Position numbers and translations under genes: made by a program
Notes under the pieces: generated by a model
What the model was told of the DNA's origin: nothing
The model's database searches: none
What the model saw: the letters and a program-made list of their open reading frames with translations, nothing else
Assembly: GCA_037176725.1 (NCBI GenBank)
Contig: JAZBRS010000023.1
Location: 30,065,001 to 30,129,000 of the forward strand
Direction of reading: 5' to 3'
Length of the DNA: 64,000 bases
DNA from: Posidonia oceanica
Taxonomy: Eukaryota > Streptophyta > Magnoliopsida > Alismatales > Posidoniaceae
Part shown: piece after piece, positions 33,544 through 45,364 of the stretch
Numbering within the stretch: position 1 is the stretch's first letter
Layout: each line of letters starts with the position of its first letter

Positions 33544-36192
33544 ATGGAGCTTTATCGATCAAATCAAGGGTGCATCAATATGACCTCTGCTTCAACCTCT
33601 ACCTCCACGGCACAACCAAGCATGGACCCAAATGGGTTCTTATTCAGAGCTTCAACTCCACAAGCAGAGGAGCCAAAAACCTCTAGTTTCTCGCAAGCAA
33701 TGGGCCAGTCATTTGAAGAAGAAAGAGAAATAAGCCGCTCCCGACCTCAGAGTACCCTGTTTGAACACATGAATCTTGGGGTAACCTCCCAAGTAGCGCC
33801 TACAACGATCGCTTCCTATCTATCTGAGGAAGCAACTAACGAGATTTACCACCTGCTGGTACGGCACCACTATCCCTCATTTAGAAGTCTACAAATCTCA
33901 TTCGTCCACCAAACTTCTTTCCCAAACTACCACCAAAACACATGCACCATGCCACTAAACCCCACTACAAACTTCCCTACTCAAAATTCATTCACACAAT
34001 ACCACGCAACACCTACCTATCATTCCATGCATCAAACCATGCCATCATACACAACCTACCAACAACTACAATATCCCGGGACATCATACCAACCCCAGTA
34101 TCCTAGAATAACACACTCACCACAACCTCCCGCTAACACACATTCATACTACACTCCACATCAAACCTAACCATTCTTTCCACCATACGACCCTCTATTA
34201 CCATCCTACCACCAAACACACGGGCACCTAAACCAGGGACAACAAGCCATGCCGGGACAGGACATCAAGAGAATGATCTCTGAAGCACTAACAGAGGCAG
34301 GAGTTACATCTAAAGCACTGATAGGGTTTGACACGTCAAAATTTCCTCATTTTGTTCTTCCACCTGGGTTTAAAATGCCAAAAATGAGGAAATACAGTGG
34401 AATACAGGATCCAAGAGGCCATCTAGCCACATTTGCTATGGACACTCTACCCTATCAATATGATAACGGGCTTATAATCTACCTCTTCTTTAAGAGCTTG
34501 GAAGGAGAAGCACTGGGATGGTTCAACACGCTCACAGCATATGATCTCAGTGACTTCAAGATGGTCCAGGAGAAATTTCTACGCCAATACGTCCATTGCA
34601 TCTAGCATGAGCCTATAATGAGCAACCTCCTCGTTGAAAAGATGAAACCTGATGAGGAGTTCGCCACTTTTGCAAGTAGATGGAGAGACATGGCTGCAAG
34701 ATCTAAATGCTATATTCCTGAAAGCCAAGCAGTCGAGATCATCGCTCGAAACACTATAGGAGCACTCAGAACAGGGTTACTGATGAGTGACCTCTAAACA
34801 TACCCTCAGCTATACGAACGCGCTGCAAGGATCCTCTGTCACAAAGAGGATCTACCATTCTTAGAGCTCGAGGGAAGGGGCAAAAAGAAGGGCACTGGCT
34901 ATACGCTCGAAGGGATCACTGGTGACATGGCACAAGTCTCAATCCAGCAGAAGCAGAAGGGCCAATACCAGTCTGAGCAATCACTCCTAGCCAAAGGGCA
35001 ACTGACCTAGTATCAGCCAGAGCCGTACCTAAGCCAACCAGCGCAGTACTAGGGGCGGTTAGTGCAGCCAACATAGCATCACCAACAATAGCCACCTGAT
35101 TATCTGGTACATGCCCAGCAAAGATACCAGGGGCAACAACAGGGGCAGAGGAACTATCACAGTGTCCCTCCTCCACGAAGCTACAAAGGCCCTAAGAGGC
35201 AAAACTATCCTCCGCTTCCTGAATCAATCTCTGATACATTCAGGATGCTAGTTGAGAGTGGAGATCTGCAGCTTCCAGAGCCCAACCCAAGCTATCCAAA
35301 CACTAATATGGCCAAGCACTGCCCTTATCATCAAAACAATGGGCACACCCTTGAAGAATACTTCACTGTCAAAGACAAAATACACAATCTGAATGACAAG
35401 GGTGATATCATGTGGTCTGAGCTCAAAGCCAGACTAAAGGCGGCTCAAGAAGGGCAGCAGGTGATGCAGATACACCAAGAGCCCTTGTTCAATTACCGAA
35501 TAGATCATGCAGATGCAGAGATCATCTTATCAGCTGCTCGGGCTGAATTTGCATCCATCTAGTGCATACCAGCAGATCCAGAATAGAGCCCATCAAGCAA
35601 AGAGGACCTTGATTTCCATGTGCTCCAGGACTTAACTAAGGAAGGCTGCTTGCCCGTTTATGACAAATACGCTGACTGGTGCGATGAGCAAACGGTGGAT
35701 TCTCAGATGTTCTAGAACTTAACAGAAGAAGACTAGTTGCCTATCTACGATGAGTATGCAGATTCAGATTGGTATAAGGCAGAAGCTGCACTCAGTTCAC
35801 TCTGCCAAGCTCTCCAAGCAGCACAAGCAAGAGCTGATCCTCCTCCCAAGCCGCCCGACCCTACAAATAGACACACTAGGGGCAGTCATGAGCACTATGG
35901 TCGAGGAGAGGTTACTATAGAGCACATCGGCAGCCACACTTCAAGAGGAGGAGGACATCTGATAGCCTCACTCCAAAACAAAGCCACCAGGGGCACACCG
36001 CCTGGAACGGGTCGAGACGAGTCCGACTCTGACTCTCTGAAAGCAAGGACAGGGCGCAAACCAAAGGAACGACAAGAACATGTGCCACAAGCACCTGACC
36101 ACTTAATGCCAGGGGCAGACTTCCACAGTCACCCCTCAGGTAAGCCCCCTCATATGGGAAGGGAGGTGCAAAGTTCCACTGAACCCGACTGA
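33544..36192 (+). pseudogene. B gag: one 882-codon frame with 11 in-frame stops
   Basis: The frame from ATG 33544 to TGA 36190-36192 has no frameshift but 11 stops: TAA at 34168 and 34795; TAG at 34603, 35008, 35050, 35074, 35089, 35560, 35584, 35713 and 35734. The N-terminal ~200 residues are Ser/Thr/Gln/Tyr-rich. The gag core (about 34360-34900) has FKMPKMRKYSGIQDP and LEGEALGWFNTL, the retrotransposon gag signature, then a Gln-rich part. The knuckle reads CPYHQNNGHTLEEY, where the final Cys of CX2HX4HX4C is Tyr. It is followed by KDKIHNLNDKGDI. A short motif LPxYDxYAD occurs twice near 35650 and 35740. No pol follows. It would have formed particles; as it stands it cannot make full-length gag. 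Confidence 0.88.
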
Positions 36193-38577
36193 GGACAATG
36201 GTTAAATTAGTTTGAACATGTAAATAAGACATTTTTCTTTCCGTACTATATTTTCCTTTATTTCTCTTTATTTATCTCTAATGCTAAGTTAGATTATAAG
36301 TGATAAAAAAATAAAAATGATTGATGAGTGTGGACCAAACCCGACAACTTAAAAGCTAAGCAGAGTTACCAAAATATTATCTAAGGTTTCCTAAGCTGAG
36401 ACCGTCACACCCAGGGAAGGTCCCACCACTGGTTGTAACAACCTGAAGACATCTTCAGATCCGTGGGAGTTACATACAATACACCCTTAATTAGCATGCC
36501 AAAGTCAAGAAAGAACCGAAGACCAAGTCCTAGCCAAAGGAAGAAAGTTGTGTCCTAAATAGAAAAGGAATTGAACAAATAGAGTAACCTCAACCTTGTC
36601 CTGTCTGCACATACACTTGCACGGGGAGGTAAGAGAAAGGCAAGCTCGGAGCAGAGGCTTATGGTACGAACCGCTTGCCAAATAACTTAGAAAGCGTCCA
36701 GAAAAGATGGTAGCAAAAACTGCTCAAATAGAGAGGAAAGAAGGCAGTAAAGAAGCTGTCCAAGTGAGGAACAAATGAAAAGAGACAGTAAAAGAAACTG
36801 TCCAACTAAAAGAGGTCAACAAAGAGTTGTCCAAAGAGCGGAAAAGGAACATGGCAAAAGCTGTCTATGTGTCTAAAGCCTAAATTCTAGAAAGACGCAT
36901 TAAGGGCCAAGGAAAGGCAAGTGGAATTCAAGACTTAAGCCAAAGTCGAGAGCTTACTGCACTTCAAACCTCCTCCACCTATCTCACTCACAAACAAGGG
37001 GTAGGAAATCCTAGAAGTTTAAGGACTGATTAAATGAAGGAAACAACAATCAAACTAAGGCTAGTATGAGGTCCCAAGTTCTCAAAAGACGAGGCATGTT
37101 AGAAGGGAAAGCTCTCTCACCCTAGATAATACCAGGCAATGCTACAAGGTCTTTAAGTAAGAAGGTTGTGACTGCACTCATTAATCTAAAAACTACCAAA
37201 AAAATCAGAAAATCCAAAAACTACCAAAAAATCAGAAAACCCAAAATCCAAAAATAAAAAATCACCAAAAATCAAAAAAAATTAGAAAATCCAAGAAAAC
37301 CAACAAAAAAGAAACACCATCCACCCTACATACAAGTGAAAACTTAGTAAGTAGGAAAACTGGAAATAGTCTAGCCGGTGATGCAACAATCATTTTACCT
37401 CGGATTTGGAGATAGCGTTCTACTCAAACGTGTCTCATGGCTTGGGTGCGTTTTTCTCAACAAAGACATTGCTTTTGCAATAATCTTTAGAGCATCTAAG
37501 GATGACTCACAATCGACGTCTACTGGGCTCCGATTTTCCATCTCTCAGTTGAGGCCAAGACTAATTCCCTCCACCTAGTTCTCAAGCATGTTGATTGAAG
37601 GATTACTTTATCTCCTATACAAGTATAACTTAGTCAAATCGCTCTAGGAACTGGGAAAGGTTTACCTGTGATTACTAACATCTTTTGTTAAGTGTGCAGG
37701 TATGAAGCTTATAACATAAAGAATGAGCTGACGCCTAAGGGGTTCATATAGTATGCAAAGGCACACCCACTTTGACTAAAAGGCAAACCCCGGTTTGGCA
37801 AAGGAAGGGTTCACTCTTTCACCCGGTTCTCTAATCATAGAACTCCTTTATTTGCCAAGTCGAGCTGTGGGACGACAGTCCTTTCCCGAGAGTACCGGTC
37901 ACACTCGAGGACGGAAAACACTTGACCACAACGAATTGCATTCATTCATTTTGCATATGTCCATATGGTTTGGGACCAACTGTAGCCTGCTGGCCTAACC
38001 TAGCATATGGACCATTCATTGCATCGTATGTTGTATTAGCATTTGTTTGCTTGAATCATGCATCCATGCATTTTCTCATATCATTGGAAGTGAAGCACGG
38101 ACGGAGCCAAATGTTCTTCAAGAGTGTTAGAAACCCTTAGGACATGTGATTCTCCTAGAGCCAACCCAGTTCCTACCAATCCTTCTATCAATTCCAATTC
38201 GAGTAAAATCTCAAACATGACGCCACAAGAGTACTCCTTTTCGATCGTGTAAGGGTCCTGCCCCACGATTTCCTCCCTAGCTTCTGCCCCGTTGAAGTGC
38301 ATCTCTACATGGTTGACCTGGTCTTGACATCGGTTGTGATAAATAGCCCCGACATGACCCCTCCATGCCTGAGTCTTCAATATGACGGCAATTAATCGAA
38401 CCACTTGGTTGTTCGGTAATCTCCCGACACCGAGTCAGTTCACCCCTTCTTCCTTTTTTTATTATCTTCCTTCATCCCTTGTGGCGGATTGTTTGAGGTG
38501 GAGCTCCCTTTTTCAGGAAATGCTCAATGGGACATTTGTTCTTACCTTGGACTCAATCTTGATCCAAGATCAACTCC
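36193..38577 (+). other. B noncoding 3' region
   Basis: No gene seen. It has a sense-strand A-rich tract at 37190-37310 (CCAAAAACTACCAAAAAATC and similar) like those after the gags of A and D. The remaining frames are short and lack pol motifs. Confidence 0.65.
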
Positions 38578-38590
38578 AAGGAGGGGCATC
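38578..38590 (+). promoter_or_regulatory. Polypurine tract of B
   Basis: AAGGAGGGGCATC directly precedes the 3' LTR. GGGGCATC is shared with A's and D's tracts. Confidence 0.85.
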
Positions 38591-40015
38591 TGTAGATATC
38601 CCATTTTCGCATTTCCCAGAGTTTATAGAGGACAGGAACTTCTGAGGCACCCAGATCACATAACTAAGGCTTTAATAACACATTTTCCAGATTTTTCGTG
38701 ACTTGCTTAAAAATAACACTTGATTCTACTTAGCTCAAGGACGTTAGCTGTGGCAGAGCTGACTCGCCCAAACTAGTGGCAAGTATGAGTACCTTTGAGC
38801 ACACTTTTCCACTCAAATCTGTGGCAGATTTGAGTTAAAGAATATGTTTTTATGATTTCATGAGATATCTAAAGTTTTACGGGCTTTTAATCGAGTTTTC
38901 TGGATCAAACTTAAAAGACAGGGTTAAAAATGCAAAAGATGTTGCTAGTTGCCAGCTGGAGAGGCGACTGGGATAGGCGCCATGTCAACAGATGACTAAC
39001 CTAGGTGCCACTTTCAGCGGCGACTGACAGTCGTGGGCTCCGTTAACCGAATCGGACAATTGCTTTTCCACGGTTAATTCCCACTAACCCCCCAACCTTT
39101 AGGCGCCACAACAGGCGACTAGACGGTTGCGGAACTGCCTCGGTCTTCCCCACGATCATTGACCATTAGGCGCCACTCCAACTGGCGACTAATGATCGTG
39201 GTTCCCGTCAACCGAATTTCTACGGTTTTCTCCACGTTTGACTGGGCGGTTGTTAGCCTTACTCGCCTACCTATGCGGCGACTGGCCATAACTGCCACTT
39301 TTTTTAGAAATTTCTATGTGTTAACCACCCACACCCCTTGGAGTCTATAAATAGACCCCATGGGTCAGTGTTTGAACCCTCGGTCATTCTTGGAGAGAGC
39401 CCCCCTCAGTCAGGTCAGAAAGAAATCTTTTGTAGGTTTTAGGTTTCACCTTCAAACAGCTAGAGTTTCCAAACCAGAAACCCTAGTCTCCACCCTCTAT
39501 CCAGAGAGAAACCCAACTCAGATCCCAGAGATCACTACATCCCAAAGATCCCAAAGATCCTGAGCCAAGCCAGAGCTCCGACCGTGCCTCCACTTCTACT
39601 CCACTGCAAACAGCACGAGGGTGAAGGGAGTATTCTTCCAATCTAATTTCCCATTTTATATTGCATTCCTTAGAATAGGACCCATAGCATATGCATGCGG
39701 GGAACCACCCCCCGGTTAGTATTAGGTTTAATTGCTTATGTCATTTTCTGTCTATTCTTATTAACAGTTACTACACGAACTAATCTAGATATTTGATTTT
39801 CATTTGTTTTGAAGGGAAATGAACGACACTTACGTAACACGAGGAAGCTGCTAGACGACACCCAGCCGTCGATCTAGTGGTTCGAGGACCCACATCTTCA
39901 CAATCTCCCCCCAGGTGTCTTGTCTACCCAAAGGTGAGTGGTGATCACAACAAAGCTGTCGACGTTGTGGAAGCGCCGGCATCTTCATAAACACTCCCCC
40001 AAAAATCCATCCACA
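38591..40015 (+). repeat. Element B 3' LTR
   Basis: 1425 bp, about 99% identical to the 5' LTR by eye. It lacks nine bases near 39447 that the 5' copy has, and ends CCACA. Confidence 0.93.
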
Positions 40016-41210
40016 CCGGCCATTTTAGGCCCATATTTTTTGCAAGCAGTTGCCACAATAACTTACATTTCAAAGCTACACTAAAATTTCTAATATCGAT
40101 TATTCCAAGCCCATCTTGTTCCTTATTTTGGCAAATGTTTTGCCATTTGGCCAAATGGAAGCCTGCTTGAGATGTAGAATTGGATTTCCATAAGAAACGA
40201 CTACGAATTCGATCAATTTCCAATTCCACCCTCTTGGGTAAATGTAGAACAGTCAGAAAGTAGGTAGGAATAGTTGACAGTACTGAGTTAAGTAGAGTTA
40301 ACCGGCCCCCAATGGATAAGTATTTAGCCTTCCAGGTATCTAATTTAGCCATGAGTTTATCCAGCATAGACGTCCAATCACTATTGGTGGCTTTTTTATA
40401 ATGCAAAGGCAATCCCAAATACGTGACTGGAAGAGACATAGTAGAACAGCCCAAGATAAAGCAGAATCTATCCATTAATTGCTCAGAAACGCGAATCCTC
40501 GTAAGGGAGGATTTATTGAAATTTAATTTTAGTCCTGAGCAAGTTTGAAAATAGCATAATATTCTCTTTAGGTTGATAATACAATCCTCAGTGGGTGTGA
40601 GAAAAAGGAGGGTATCATCAACATATTGTATATTTAATATTTCAGGCCTAGAATGCGGGTATTGAACACCCTTGATAAGATTATTTTGCTCTCTTAATGC
40701 TAACATTCTGTTAAGAAAGTGGGTAGCCACAATAAACAGTAATGAAGATAAAGGATCACCTTGTTTAAGACCATTCGAAAATCCAAAAAAAACCTTTAGG
40801 AGAGCCGTTTACTAGGACAGAGAATTTGGCTGATGTGATACACATCCTAATCCAAGCAATCCATTTATCACCACACCGTAGCCCTTTGAGTGTGTTAATA
40901 AGAAAATCCCAATTGACATTATCGCAAGCTTTCTCAAAATCTAACTTAAGCATGAGTCTAGGGACTTGTGACGTATGCATCAAATGAAGGATTTCCTGAG
41001 CAATAAGAAAACAGTCACTGATATTACGCCATGGAAGGAAAGTACTTTGAGAATCATCCAAGATGGAGTTGAGAATAGGATAGAGTCGAGCAGTTAGGCA
41101 TTTAGAAATAATCTTGTAGTTACTGTTTAGAAGACTGATAGGTCGGTAATCTTGAATTTTCTCAGCCTTAGACTTCTTAGGGATGAGAGTAATAAACATT
41201 TGATTGATAC
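40016..41210 (-). pseudogene. LINE ORF2 reverse transcriptase (broken)
   Basis: Minus-strand polymerase of an L1-type LINE, which would copy its RNA at a nicked target site. From high to low coordinate it has QDYRPISLLN, LMLKLDFEKACDNVNWDFL, then GLKQGDPLS, the catalytic YVDD box at 40617-40628, LKLNFNKSS, LGLPLHYKK and GGRLTLLNSVLSTIPTYFL. A frameshift at about 40765 separates the first and second parts. The 5' end, including any endonuclease, is missing because element C begins at 41211. B interrupts the low-coordinate side. Open sequence beyond 41210 belongs to C's LTR. Confidence 0.9.
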
Positions 41211-44198
41211 TGTAGACACCCCATTTGACAGGCTTTAAGTCGGCGGATTTCATTTGGAGGAACGAGCTCGGAAGCGGCGGAATCAAACTCTCCACCCAAA
41301 CTCAAAACCAGCCTTTTCACCAAAACTAGCCCAAAACCCCATCAAAACCCCATCCAAACCCTAAAACCCACCTAAACCATACCCAAGCCAATCCTAAGCC
41401 TTAACCCAAGCCCTAACCTAAGCCAAAATCCAAAAAAAACCTTGAAACACCTCTGGGACGTTAGACGCTGCCTGTGTCAGCGTCCAATGTTAGACGTTGC
41501 ATATGCTAGCGTCTTGCGTTGGACGCATCTCCGGCGAGCGTCCAACGCGTCGGGACAGCCAGCCCCCTTTGGCCGCCCTCCGCCGCGCCCAGAGCCGCCT
41601 CCGCCCGCTCCTACCACCCCATGACCTCACATCCACTCCCCACTTACTACCCCACTCCCTCCAAATGCTAGAAACAAGCCACACTTACTACCCACCGTCC
41701 TTGGCTTGCCACCCACGACTTCACCGGCCACTTGCACCTCACTGCCCCTCTCCACCGCCTCGCCGGCCTAACACCTCCGCCTGACAGCACACTAACTCAC
41801 TGCACCACCTGCAACCTGATAGCCCTCTCCCTTCAGCACTTACCCCCTGCACTCCTCCTAACTCCGCGGAGTCGGTGCCACAACCCATTTTCCACGGCCG
41901 ATAGAACCAGAGGAACCCAACTCCTCCAGATTTCTCTCCACTACTCCAGAACCCACCATAGAGTCTGAGAGAACCCCCAGCAATCACCGAATCCTCCTCC
42001 TTGTGTGAGAGAACCCCCACAGTAGCCTTCCAACCTCTGAGCTCGCCGCAGTCCGTCCTCCTCGCCGGTCGGCCGCACACAACTCTTCCGGGGCACATAC
42101 AGGTAACTTTCTTTTCCTTGGTGCATCCCTCACCTCCTTCCTCATCGCAGCAATGCTTCACAGCCAAGCTTCATGGCTTTCCGGCCTCTCAGATGGCCGG
42201 AAACGCCATGAACGCCGGCGGCAAGAGGGAGGAGGTGGGTGGAGCAATCCACGTGTCTATTTCTGGCTTTGAATATATGTCCATGTTCGTTATTGCATGC
42301 TTATGCTCACTAGCTATCTAGTCTTCTGTTTTGGATCGATTGAGCATCGATTATTGCCGAGAAGTTTCCCGATCTATTAGACGCACGAACTGGTGTGTCT
42401 AACGTTGGACATGCCTTGTGGCAGCGTCCAACGCCCCTGTTATCTTTTGTCAGTTTATTTCTTTGCTGCTATGGATTAAATGTTTATTCCATATGCTTTA
42501 ATATCCTGCATGCTTTCCCTTATGCGTCTAGAGGCCATGTTAGGGATCATGTATAGATTTTTGGCTTGGTTTCCTTCTCCTTTATTTTAAATGGTCTGCC
42601 TTGGTGTTGGACGCTAAGTTCTTCAGTGTTTTATGTAAGACGCTGCTCTCAGCAACATTTTACACCTTAGTGTGTTATTTTGCAACTTAGCATCTTATAA
42701 TCGCTTTTATTTGATATGTTTATCTTGTCCATGTGTGCATGTTGCTATCTGGATCTTCTTTCAGTTATTTGCAGGTTTATACAATGCTTTTTTTTATTTA
42801 TCAGTTTGCATGCTAAGCTTTGTGCCTTTGCATTTTCTGTGTTGGACGCTGAGTGCTCTAGCGTTTTATGTAAAACGCTGGGTACTTAAGCGTTCAACAA
42901 CCTGCTTTGGCTTGAAACAGTCTTATACCTGTGACTTGTTCTTTAAATCTTTTTGGCTTCTTATCTTGATTGTCTAACATGATCTGCATGTCTCCTGTTG
43001 TCATATTGCATTTGCATCATGTTTAAACATTTAGCATGCATGCATATCTTTCAAAATCCAGGTTCAGGTGTTGGACGCTGGCGTTCCCAGCTTCCAACGT
43101 TAGATGCTGGTCATCCCAGCGTCCAACACCCTCTGCCTGTTTAGAATTGTTTTGATGCTTGCATTCAGTTTCTAAGCTTGTGCTTTGGTCTCTTGGCATG
43201 GTTTTATCTGTCCCTAGGTTTTATATAGCATTAAATCTTTGCTTTACCAAATATGCATCTTTTCTTGCTGTTTTTTTGTCCTCTGTGTTGGACGCTGGCT
43301 GCTCCAGTGTTTAACATAGGATGCTGGGTATTCCAGTGTCCAACACTTTACAACTTGCTACACTTGGTTTTTTAGAGCTGATTCTGTTTCAGATGTCGTT
43401 TTCCGCACTTTGCCACTTCCAGTACATGCCTTAGCACCCATGCATGTTGCTGGATCCCTGCGTCCTATTTTACACCTTGCATCGCCTGTTTTCCTATGGT
43501 TTTCTGCTTCGAACTTGTGTTCTGTCGCATGTCGCTATTTACATTGCATGGTTTTATTCGTCGTTTTGATTTCTCGCCTGCATTGCATCTAGGGCGGTGA
43601 TGCTTACTGTCTGGAGTTTTTATGAACCAGGGCACGCCCGGTTTAGAACATTGGTAGCGCTGTTGAGCATATAGACTGCACGTTTAATTTCCATCACACA
43701 TTATGGCATCTTGAGCATACATTTGAGCATGTAATTAAGCATTCATAGCATGGCATAGCATCCCTCGTCCCTCAGGTGTATAGTAAAGGCAAGCAATTGT
43801 CGACATTCCTGTATATGCGAGCGAGAAGCCTAGAAAGACCGATTCCAGACATATCGGGGGTGCCTAACACCTTCCCCGTGCGTAACAGGAGTCCTTACCC
43901 TTTCTCTTAGCCCGCAATGACCATTATGCCCTTATCCTAGGTACGAGTCATTTATTTCTGCATAGCATTGCACCCCTTGCATGTTTTCATGCTTTTCCTC
44001 GATTTTCCTCGTCTTCCGATTTAATAGATTAGGTGGCGACTCCGAATTTGCTTTATCTTTGTTTTTCTACCCCCTTTTCTGGTGTTTTCGAGTCGAGTTT
44101 CCTTCCTTGGATCTACCCGCTAATAGTGGCATATCTTCAGTCGATGCGCATGAGCTTTGGCAGCGTGCATGGATGTGTCGATTTTCAGGGTTACTACA
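41211..44198 (+). repeat. Element C 5' LTR
   Basis: Begins TGTAGACACCCC and ends TTACTACA. The first ~0.9 kb is C-rich, up to a donor-like CATACAG|GTAAC at 42103; then it is T-rich. GACGC/GCGTC modules lie at 41456-41548, 42376, 42604, 42839, 43068 and 43285. The 3' part shares GGTGCCTAACACCTTCCCC with other LTRs here, and has a PBS-like TGGCGACTCC at 44034-44043. Confidence 0.85.
42103..42104 (+). promoter_or_regulatory. Predicted splice donor in C LTR
   Basis: ACATACAG|GTAACTTTC at the switch from C-rich to T-rich sequence, the same relative position as A's donor. Confidence 0.45.
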
Positions 44199-44199
44199 G

Positions 44200-44217
44200 T
44201 GGCGACTTTGCTGGGGA
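44200..44217 (+). promoter_or_regulatory. Primer-binding site of C (tRNA-Arg type)
   Basis: TGGCGACTTTGCTGGGGA one base after the LTR end; matches A's site except at two or three positions. Confidence 0.75.
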
Positions 44218-45219
44218 TTTTAGACTCCGACTTTCGTTTTGGCTTTCTCGCTTGCTTGGATTTTGTACTTTGCTTGCCTCCTACCTTTGCATGCCTTGCC
44301 TGCTTGCTGCCTTGCCTGTTTACTTTACTTGCTTTATTTCCTGCTTAATGCCATGTTTGGTTACCTTGCTTTATTTCATGCATTATACATACATATATAC
44401 TTGCTTGGCGCAATAATACATGCATTTTGAGTGGTAAATGCTTTGTTTTATACAATTGTTATGCCACCACACATGCACATACCATGTATTCTTGCCTTTT
44501 GATATGATGAGTGCTTTCTTTTCACCATCATGTCCACAACACTTACACAAGCCATGCACATGTCTTTTGCCTTGTTGTATGATTGCTTGCATGCCATGAC
44601 TCCATGTTTCCTTCCCCTTCATGCTTTTGCCATGCCTAGGATATTAGAAACATACTTGCTCCCCTTTTGGCTTAATTTAAAAGTTACAATAAGTCCAAAC
44701 AATAACATTTAGGCACAACTAGAGCAAAACTTGTAATTTTTCCCCTTTGGTTAAATAAAACGCAAGTAAAACACTTTAAAGCATCTTTGCATGATTGATT
44801 CATTTTAGAAAGCATGCATCTTCTCATCCCTGAGTCCACCCATCAGTCTGAGAAGGATAGTCCCGGTCTCTTGTTTCATTGCTTTGCTGTGGCGCAAGTT
44901 GGTCGGTCTGTCCCCTCTTGTCAAGGGTCGTGTCGGTGCTAGTGGAGGGTACAACCCATGCTTTGGCAGGGTCGAGGCCACCAACACACCACCCCGTTAC
45001 TGCTTGAGCTTTGGCCAGGATTTAGATGGGGACCCTACTTTTTCTGACCTGGATTCTGTCAATAAACCCATACCCATGAGTGAGTCCGAGTAGGTCAGCT
45101 ACTCAGGACATGCATGGTGAGAGAGTGCATAATAGGGCATTCATTTTGCACGTGTGCCATTCATGCTACCCCTAATGACTTGTTTTGCATCCATCCTCTG
45201 ATGCCTTTGCTGTTTTTAC
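44218..45219 (+). other. C leader with block shared with A and D
   Basis: Noncoding. The part from about 44815 to 45165 is related to A 8452-8800 and D 55800-55440, including GGGTACAACCCATGCTTTGG and a stretch with ACATGCATGGTGAGAGAGTG. Confidence 0.65.
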
Positions 45220-45221
45220 AG
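45220..45221 (+). promoter_or_regulatory. Predicted splice acceptor before C gag
   Basis: CTTTGCTGTTTTTACAG|GTAGGTGCGAG. D has the same exon start GTAGGTG on the minus strand. Confidence 0.5.
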
Positions 45222-45364
45222 GTAGGTGCGAGATCCGCTGCCAGGACCTTGAGCATCCCTCCTCTCTGTCTCTGAGCTATCTGTCGCCTCCGACACTAGC
45301 TCGCCTTAGGTCTCGTGTCTCTACTCTCAGCTGCAGACCCCTTTGCACTCGCTCGCTGCTTGTT

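Larger units (their letters stand above)
30746..40015 (+). mobile_element. Element B, complete gag-only LTR retrotransposon
   Basis: LTRs at 30746-32179 and 38591-40015, PBS, leader, one long gag frame with stops, a noncoding 3' region and PPT. Flanks are CCAGC (30741-30745) and CCGGC (40016-40020), a target duplication with one transition. By eye the LTRs differ by 14 substitutions, all transitions, plus one 9-bp indel. No protease, reverse transcriptase or integrase motif is visible. The gag finger type and tRNA-Arg PBS suggest the Tat branch. Confidence 0.9.

Noticed and set aside
33544..36192. Programmed readthrough of TAG in B gag
   Set aside because: Eleven stops of two kinds scattered over 2.6 kb, many in Gln-rich parts, fit C-to-T decay better than recoding, and no readthrough context is repeated.
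30746..40015. Calling A, B or D full autonomous Ogre elements
   Set aside because: No reverse transcriptase, RNase H, integrase or protease motif is visible between gag and PPT in any of them.
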